A DNA stretch of 64,000 bases from Verrucomicrobiales bacterium. GTDB lineage: Bacteria; Verrucomicrobiota; Verrucomicrobiia; Verrucomicrobiales; DEV007. Below are positions 61,101 to 64,000 of this stretch, piece by piece; position 1 is the first letter of the stretch; each line of letters begins with the position of its first letter. The stretch spans positions 25,040-89,039 of the forward strand of contig JAEUHI010000003.1 of the NCBI GenBank assembly GCA_016795385.1, read 5' to 3'. Both the position numbers and the translations under genes were made by a program. Below the pieces are notes generated by a model, which was not told the DNA's origin, did no database searches, and saw only the letters and a list, made by a program, of their open reading frames with translations.

Positions 61101-62511
61101 CACCAGCTTCCTCGACAGCGCCAACGGCATCATTCTGCTTCTCCGCGTCGGCAAGGAAGAAGCGTGGAAAGAAGACGATGTGAAACTTCTCGAAGTGCTC
61201 ACCGGCCAGTTCGGCATCGCCATCGCCCAGATCAAGACCGCCGAGATCGAAGAGACCTACCGCGGCCACCTCGAGGAGGCCCGCCACCTCGCCGAAGTCG
61301 CGAACCGCGCCAAGAGCGACTTCCTCGCCAAGATGACCCACGAGCTGCGCACCCCGCTCAACGCCATCATCGGCTTCTCCGGCATCCTCGGGGAAGACAA
61401 GACCCTGACACCCAAACAACGCGAAACCCTCGACATCATCACCAACAGCGGCGAGCACCTCCTCGACGTCATCAACGAGATCCTCGACCTGTCCAAGATC
61501 GAGGCCGGCAAGATGGAGAAGAACGACGAGACCTTCGAGTTCGTCCCCCTCATCAAGTCCGTCTACGAGATGCTCTCCATGAAGGCCTCGGAAAAGCGCA
61601 TCGCCTTCAATTTCTCAGCCACCAGCACCCTGCCCGGCGAGATCACCACCGACCGCAGCAAGCTCCGCCAGATCCTCATCAACCTCCTCGGCAACGCCAT
61701 CAAGTTCACCGCGCAAGGAGGCGTGGGAGTGTCCATTTCCACCCGGGCCGTGGGCGAGCCCGAGACCATCGACGGACGCCTCCGCCGCCGCATCCGCATC
61801 TACTTCGAGATCCGCGACACCGGACGCGGCATCCGCGAGGAAGAGATCGGAAGACTCTTCGAACGTTACTCCCAGACCGAGAGCGGCCGCCGCTCCTCCG
61901 AGGGCACCGGCCTCGGCCTCCCCATCGCACGCAGTTTCGTCGAGCTCATGGGCGGCGACATCGAGGTCGAGTCCGTTTTCGGAAAAGGCACCACCTTCCG
62001 CTTCAGCATCGAGTGCGAGGAACTCGCGCCCGCCGTCGCTGCATCGCCCCAGGCCATCAGCCTCACCCTTGACGAAAAGACCGCCCAGCGCATCAACGGC
62101 TTCACCGCTCCGCGGGGCGAAGTCCGCATTCTCATCGCCGAGGACCAACCCACCAACCGCCTCCTTCTCAAACGCATCCTCGGCAAGGCCGGCTTCACCC
62201 TCGCCGAGGCCGGCGATGGGCAGGAGGCCATCGAAAAGTGGAGCACCTGGAAACCGCACCTCATCCTCATGGATCAGGACATGCCCGTGAAGAAGGGCAA
62301 CGAAGCCACCGCCGAGATCCAGGCCATGGCCCACGACGGCGAGCGCCCCGTCATCGTCGCCCTCACCGCCTACGCCCTCGAGCAGGCACGGCAGGCCGCG
62401 ATTGAGGCCGGATGCACCGACTTCGTCGCCAAGCCCTTCCGCTCGCACGAGCTCTTCTCCGTCATCTCCAAACACCTCGGCGTCGAATACACCTTCAACG
62501 ACGCGGCGTGA
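58177..62511 (+). CDS. hybrid two-component sensor kinase with periplasmic propeller (HTCS-like, without DNA-binding domain)
   Basis: 1,444 residues. Signal peptide, then two-component propeller repeats to about residue 700 ([46 protein letters not shown]), a Y_Y_Y domain at about 705-790 ([28 protein letters not shown]), a membrane helix at about 798-818 ([18 protein letters not shown]), a coiled coil, a GAF-like domain at about 860-1020, HisKA with His1055 in THELRTPLN, HATPase with [10 protein letters not shown] near 1170 and GTGLGLPIA near 1242, and a receiver with Asp1366 in LILMDQDMP. It resembles Bacteroidota HTCS sensors of glycans but ends at the receiver, without AraC or other output domain, so signals must pass to another protein. 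Confidence 0.94.
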   Translation: MEPRWSALTGITALLTLHLLLPPPGRSEDDQSSRIRFTTLSKSTPGGLRTDLIRDITQDLGGYVWLATDEGLSRFDGFRTVHYSQNPQHPLGLASDQLTCLATARRSKSKSPLWIGTSSKGLMKLNQDTGEVTRYMSGSANAAKLLSDHITDLDISEEKFLWIGTDAGLNVLNLATEAIVAAEGALGKASISSITTLGAADVWVGTSAGELHRWNQKEKSFERFWTTSVPVTAVALDSKNSLWIGTSGMGLYTYSPDRDSEPKKVPLSGKNSITSLFVDTKGDLWVGTLTGLGLYDRGNDSFIFFNHTPRHADSLCDDQISAIFEDRKNMLWVTTLGGGTSRFNLDREWFSHIRHHPERSGGLPHGFVRTFARTDDGTITIGTGKGIARWDASNDTFVSVPGTIVGTDEAPSVNTLLQDSRGDLWIGTRGNGLIIQPKNGAPRSLRHKPGDPTTIGHDNISAIHESRGGVIHVGTQGAGLFRYDPSKDSFLKVPVEAGAGTDFIVSLAEDPAGGLWVSTQGGPYLLTGGVDTLRPLKSVFPNAESLTSERIATILPDTNGIVWIGTLDAGLDRLNTNTGEVSNFNVALHRLPDDNITSLIKDNKNLLWVATRSGIARLNAMQNEFRVFGEEDGLQRAGFLIGAVARDDRGRLYFGGQDGFNLIDPDKLPALPYAPKPILTDLEVFAKQVLPSKGGILEKELPATDEIRLDFDPRLIFSLSFANLDYRFPNRGHFRYMLSGYDKDWIVAGRDLKATYAAVPAGGYEFRVQSSLDGHDWPDNPAKLRVIIDPPWWETTEVRLLAAALIVLLVVGTSRYWIQSRVKQLQRREEMLTAQRDRAEATLARQLQNRMLLDRSYRNLRNETPDDQILSGALQGIVADFAATHCLVFRIVSAAEEEGGADEVYSLKRIGYWNALDAPELRKTAPVPALAIEDRLARQILSTKSALSVANPAAIPESIRAAFPEGTPLTLLAATTSFLDSANGIILLLRVGKEEAWKEDDVKLLEVLTGQFGIAIAQIKTAEIEETYRGHLEEARHLAEVANRAKSDFLAKMTHELRTPLNAIIGFSGILGEDKTLTPKQRETLDIITNSGEHLLDVINEILDLSKIEAGKMEKNDETFEFVPLIKSVYEMLSMKASEKRIAFNFSATSTLPGEITTDRSKLRQILINLLGNAIKFTAQGGVGVSISTRAVGEPETIDGRLRRRIRIYFEIRDTGRGIREEEIGRLFERYSQTESGRRSSEGTGLGLPIARSFVELMGGDIEVESVFGKGTTFRFSIECEELAPAVAASPQAISLTLDEKTAQRINGFTAPRGEVRILIAEDQPTNRLLLKRILGKAGFTLAEAGDGQEAIEKWSTWKPHLILMDQDMPVKKGNEATAEIQAMAHDGERPVIVALTAYALEQARQAAIEAGCTDFVAKPFRSHELFSVISKHLGVEYTFNDAA

Positions 62512-62540
62512 GTCACGGGTCACGGGAAAGAGGTCAGTCC

Positions 62541-62587
62541 GACCTCCGACCTCCGACCTCCGACCTCCGACCTCCGACCTCCGACCT
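62541..62587. repeat. GACCTCC heptanucleotide tandem array
   Basis: 6.7 perfect copies of GACCTCC between the convergent ends of the hybrid kinase and the monooxygenase gene; the last base is part of the monooxygenase stop codon. Just before it are two GTCACGG heptamers (62514-62527). Confidence 0.95.
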
Positions 62588-62895
62588 CACCCCACCACCG
62601 GCCGCGGATCGACGCCCTTCACGTCGTACTGCCCCGCCACCTTCTCCTTGATGCAGGGAGTGCTCGCCTCGACCCAGACCGCGAAATGGTCGCTCGCCTT
62701 GTGGGCGGCGAAAGCCTCGCGCGTCGTGTAGAGTTCGTAGATCGCGAACTTCGTCGGATCCTCGATGTGCTGAGACCATTCCCACTTCAGGCATTCGGGT
62801 TCATGGCGCGAATGGGCCGCGTTCCCCTCGAGGGCGGCGATCATTTCCCCGACCTTGTCGGGATGGCTCGTGATGGTGACGACGACAGCTAGCAT
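62587..62895 (-). CDS. antibiotic biosynthesis monooxygenase (ABM) domain protein
   Basis: 102 residues, a single dimeric ferredoxin-like ABM domain: LAVVVTITSHPDKVGEMIAAL, SRHEPECLKWEWSQHIEDPTKFAIYELYTTREAFAAHKAS, HFAVW and a short C-terminal extension. Members include quinol monooxygenases (YgiN-type) and haem-degrading enzymes; the H..HFAVW pattern fits the YgiN/quinol group. The ATG at 62895 gives the normal domain start. Its 3' end abuts the GACCTCC array. Confidence 0.9.
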   Translation of the reverse strand: MLAVVVTITSHPDKVGEMIAALEGNAAHSRHEPECLKWEWSQHIEDPTKFAIYELYTTREAFAAHKASDHFAVWVEASTPCIKEKVAGQYDVKGVDPRPVVG

Positions 62896-63049
62896 GGTGG
62901 CGGGAGATAGGACGGAAATCATCGCCGCGCAAGAGATTTGCCAGGTGCATCGCTCGTTCGCCGAACGAAGACGGGCTGACGCCACTGCGCGTTCCCACTG
63001 AGTCTCTATTTGGATTGCCTTGATGGAGGTGAGCGGATACACAACTTCC

Positions 63050-63832
63050 ATGCGAAACTGGTTCACACTCCTCGTAGCCTCAGGTTGCCTCAGCTTGGCG
63101 ACCTGCGAGAAAGCCCCTCGGGCCACGGCGGACCAGCCTCCTCCCTTGGATCAGGCTTTCAGCGAAGGACTCATCATTGGAATTGGAGATTCCTCGATCG
63201 GCCCGGAATCCCTCCCCGATCCGGCCATTCTCGCGGCGATCCTCAATGCCTGGACTTGGACCGTGCCGATCACACTTCCCGATGACGTCCGCACACTTCG
63301 TCTGCGTTTGGATCACTACCAGCACGACCAATGGATCTCCACCCTCGCCACGTCGGGGTTTCATCGGCTCGACCACCGCAGTCAGCTGGGAACCGGCGTT
63401 CCCACCGAAGACGAGATCACCCTTGTCCTTCGATTCCCCACTGAGGCCGCGACACGGGAACTGGCAACCACCAGATCCGAAAAGGGCTTCCTTCTCACCG
63501 GCGCAAAACACATGAGCAGTGGCCGCCTCACCGGGAGCGAGTTTCAAAATCCGTTTTTCGGAAAAGAATCGCAGTTGACCACAGGCAGGGTTCCCCTGCC
63601 CCTGGAAACAGGCACAGACGCTTCCGCCGAAGCATTCCGAGCACGCCTTGCCTCCATCGACACCCGGGCCCGCCAGATGTCAGAGAACTTTCAGATCGGC
63701 GTCCTTCACTCGAACGATGGCACGAATCTTCGACTCACTTTTTCGATCGACTCCCGATACCATCCACCCGCGAAGGTTTCCGAGGAAATTCCAATCTCCC
63801 AATCCCACCCAAAAACCGCCGCCACCGAGTAG
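63050..63832 (+). CDS. lipoprotein of unknown function
   Basis: 260 residues from the ATG at 63050. Signal peptide with lipobox (SGCLSLATC), then an Ala/Pro-rich stretch and a mixed alpha/beta body (AILAAILNAWTWTVPITLPDDV, LRLDHYQHDQWISTLATSGFHRL). No domain is recognised. An earlier start at 63020 would bury the lipobox deeper, so the inner ATG is preferred. It is followed by heptamer arrays that run to the window edge. Confidence 0.78.
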   Translation: MRNWFTLLVASGCLSLATCEKAPRATADQPPPLDQAFSEGLIIGIGDSSIGPESLPDPAILAAILNAWTWTVPITLPDDVRTLRLRLDHYQHDQWISTLATSGFHRLDHRSQLGTGVPTEDEITLVLRFPTEAATRELATTRSEKGFLLTGAKHMSSGRLTGSEFQNPFFGKESQLTTGRVPLPLETGTDASAEAFRARLASIDTRARQMSENFQIGVLHSNDGTNLRLTFSIDSRYHPPAKVSEEIPISQSHPKTAATE

Positions 63833-63836
63833 CACT

Positions 63837-63867
63837 CCGACCTCCGACCTCCGACCTCCGACCTCCG
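63837..63867. repeat. GACCTCC heptamer array, second copy
   Basis: About four copies of the same heptamer as at 62541, 4 bases after the lipoprotein stop, changing without a break into the CTCACCG array. Confidence 0.92.
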
Positions 63868-64000
63868 CTCACCGCTCACCGCTCACCGCTCACCGCTCAC
63901 CGCTCACCGCTCACCGCTCACCGCTCACCGCTCACCGCTCACCGCTCACCGCTCACCGCTCACCGCTCACCGCTCACCGCTCACCGCTCACCGCTCACCG
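63868..64000. repeat. CTCACCG heptanucleotide tandem array (runs off window)
   Basis: 133 bases, exactly 19 perfect copies, continuing past the window edge. On the minus strand the unit is GTGAGCG, of the same GTRA pattern as the degenerate units at 12636 and 24601. Confidence 0.97.

Noticed and set aside
1..64000. tRNA, rRNA or transposase genes
   Set aside because: I looked in all gaps for cloverleaf-like or rRNA-like sequence and for transposase motifs and saw none; a tool-based search could still find a short RNA gene.

Overview
The window is 64 kb of GC-rich DNA (roughly 65% G+C by eye), densely coded on both strands. It has the gene families of the PVC superphylum: paired DUF1549/DUF1553 and DUF1501 proteins, a giant ThuA / haem-binding / cytochrome c protein, DUF1080, a PmoA-like protein, and many Tat- or Sec-exported proteins. 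Together with a complete classical Men route to menaquinone, this points to Verrucomicrobiota, probably Verrucomicrobiae. That assignment is inferred from gene content; no rRNA or tRNA gene was seen. No prophage, insertion sequence or CRISPR array was recognised.

Layout. 1-10.9 kb: housekeeping and envelope genes (partial dus, DUF3597, the ammonium transporter amt behind a sigma-54-type promoter, a VanX-like dipeptidase, cca, a VCBS-repeat protein, moaA). 10.9-16.1 kb: PmoA-like protein, moaC, an FAH-family hydrolase, a transglutaminase-like protein, and a membrane protein carrying 22 copies of a five-residue acidic repeat. 16.3-21.6 kb: rhomboid protease, WalJ-like metallohydrolase, trpE, PHP-domain protein. 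21.6-32.2 kb: menaquinone genes menF-menD-menH and menB-menA-menC-menE, all on the minus strand, split into two blocks by two beta-propeller genes. 32.7-45.8 kb: exported PVC-type proteins in coupled pairs, two pseudopilin-like paralogues, and nadK/tlyA. 45.8-52 kb: DUF1080, a hydroxyacid dehydrogenase, and a BlaI/BlaR1-like pair with a clearly readable promoter/operator. 52-64 kb: the 1,498-residue ThuA-discoidin-propeller-HEAT-cytochrome protein, a parvulin, a pilin-like protein, a 1,444-residue hybrid sensor kinase, a small monooxygenase, a lipoprotein, and a heptamer array running off the edge.

How genes work together. The men genes encode every step from chorismate to demethylmenaquinone except the DHNA-CoA thioesterase; the final methyltransferase is also absent. 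moaA and moaC provide the first two steps of molybdopterin synthesis. blaI and blaR1 form a repressor/protease switch, and the two operators at its promoter suggest autoregulation. The DUF1549-DUF1501 pairs overlap by four bases and are probably co-translated.

Regulatory and repeat content is the most distinctive part of the window: a near-consensus sigma-54 promoter before amt; two GATTACA-type operators embedded in a TTGACA promoter before blaI; several families of GC-rich intergenic palindromes; and heptanucleotide tandem arrays that sit mainly between convergent gene ends. The strongest candidates for something undescribed are the BlaR1-like protease fused to an ExbD-like domain and Arg/Asp/Pro repeats, the EEIVA-repeat membrane protein, and the heptamer arrays.
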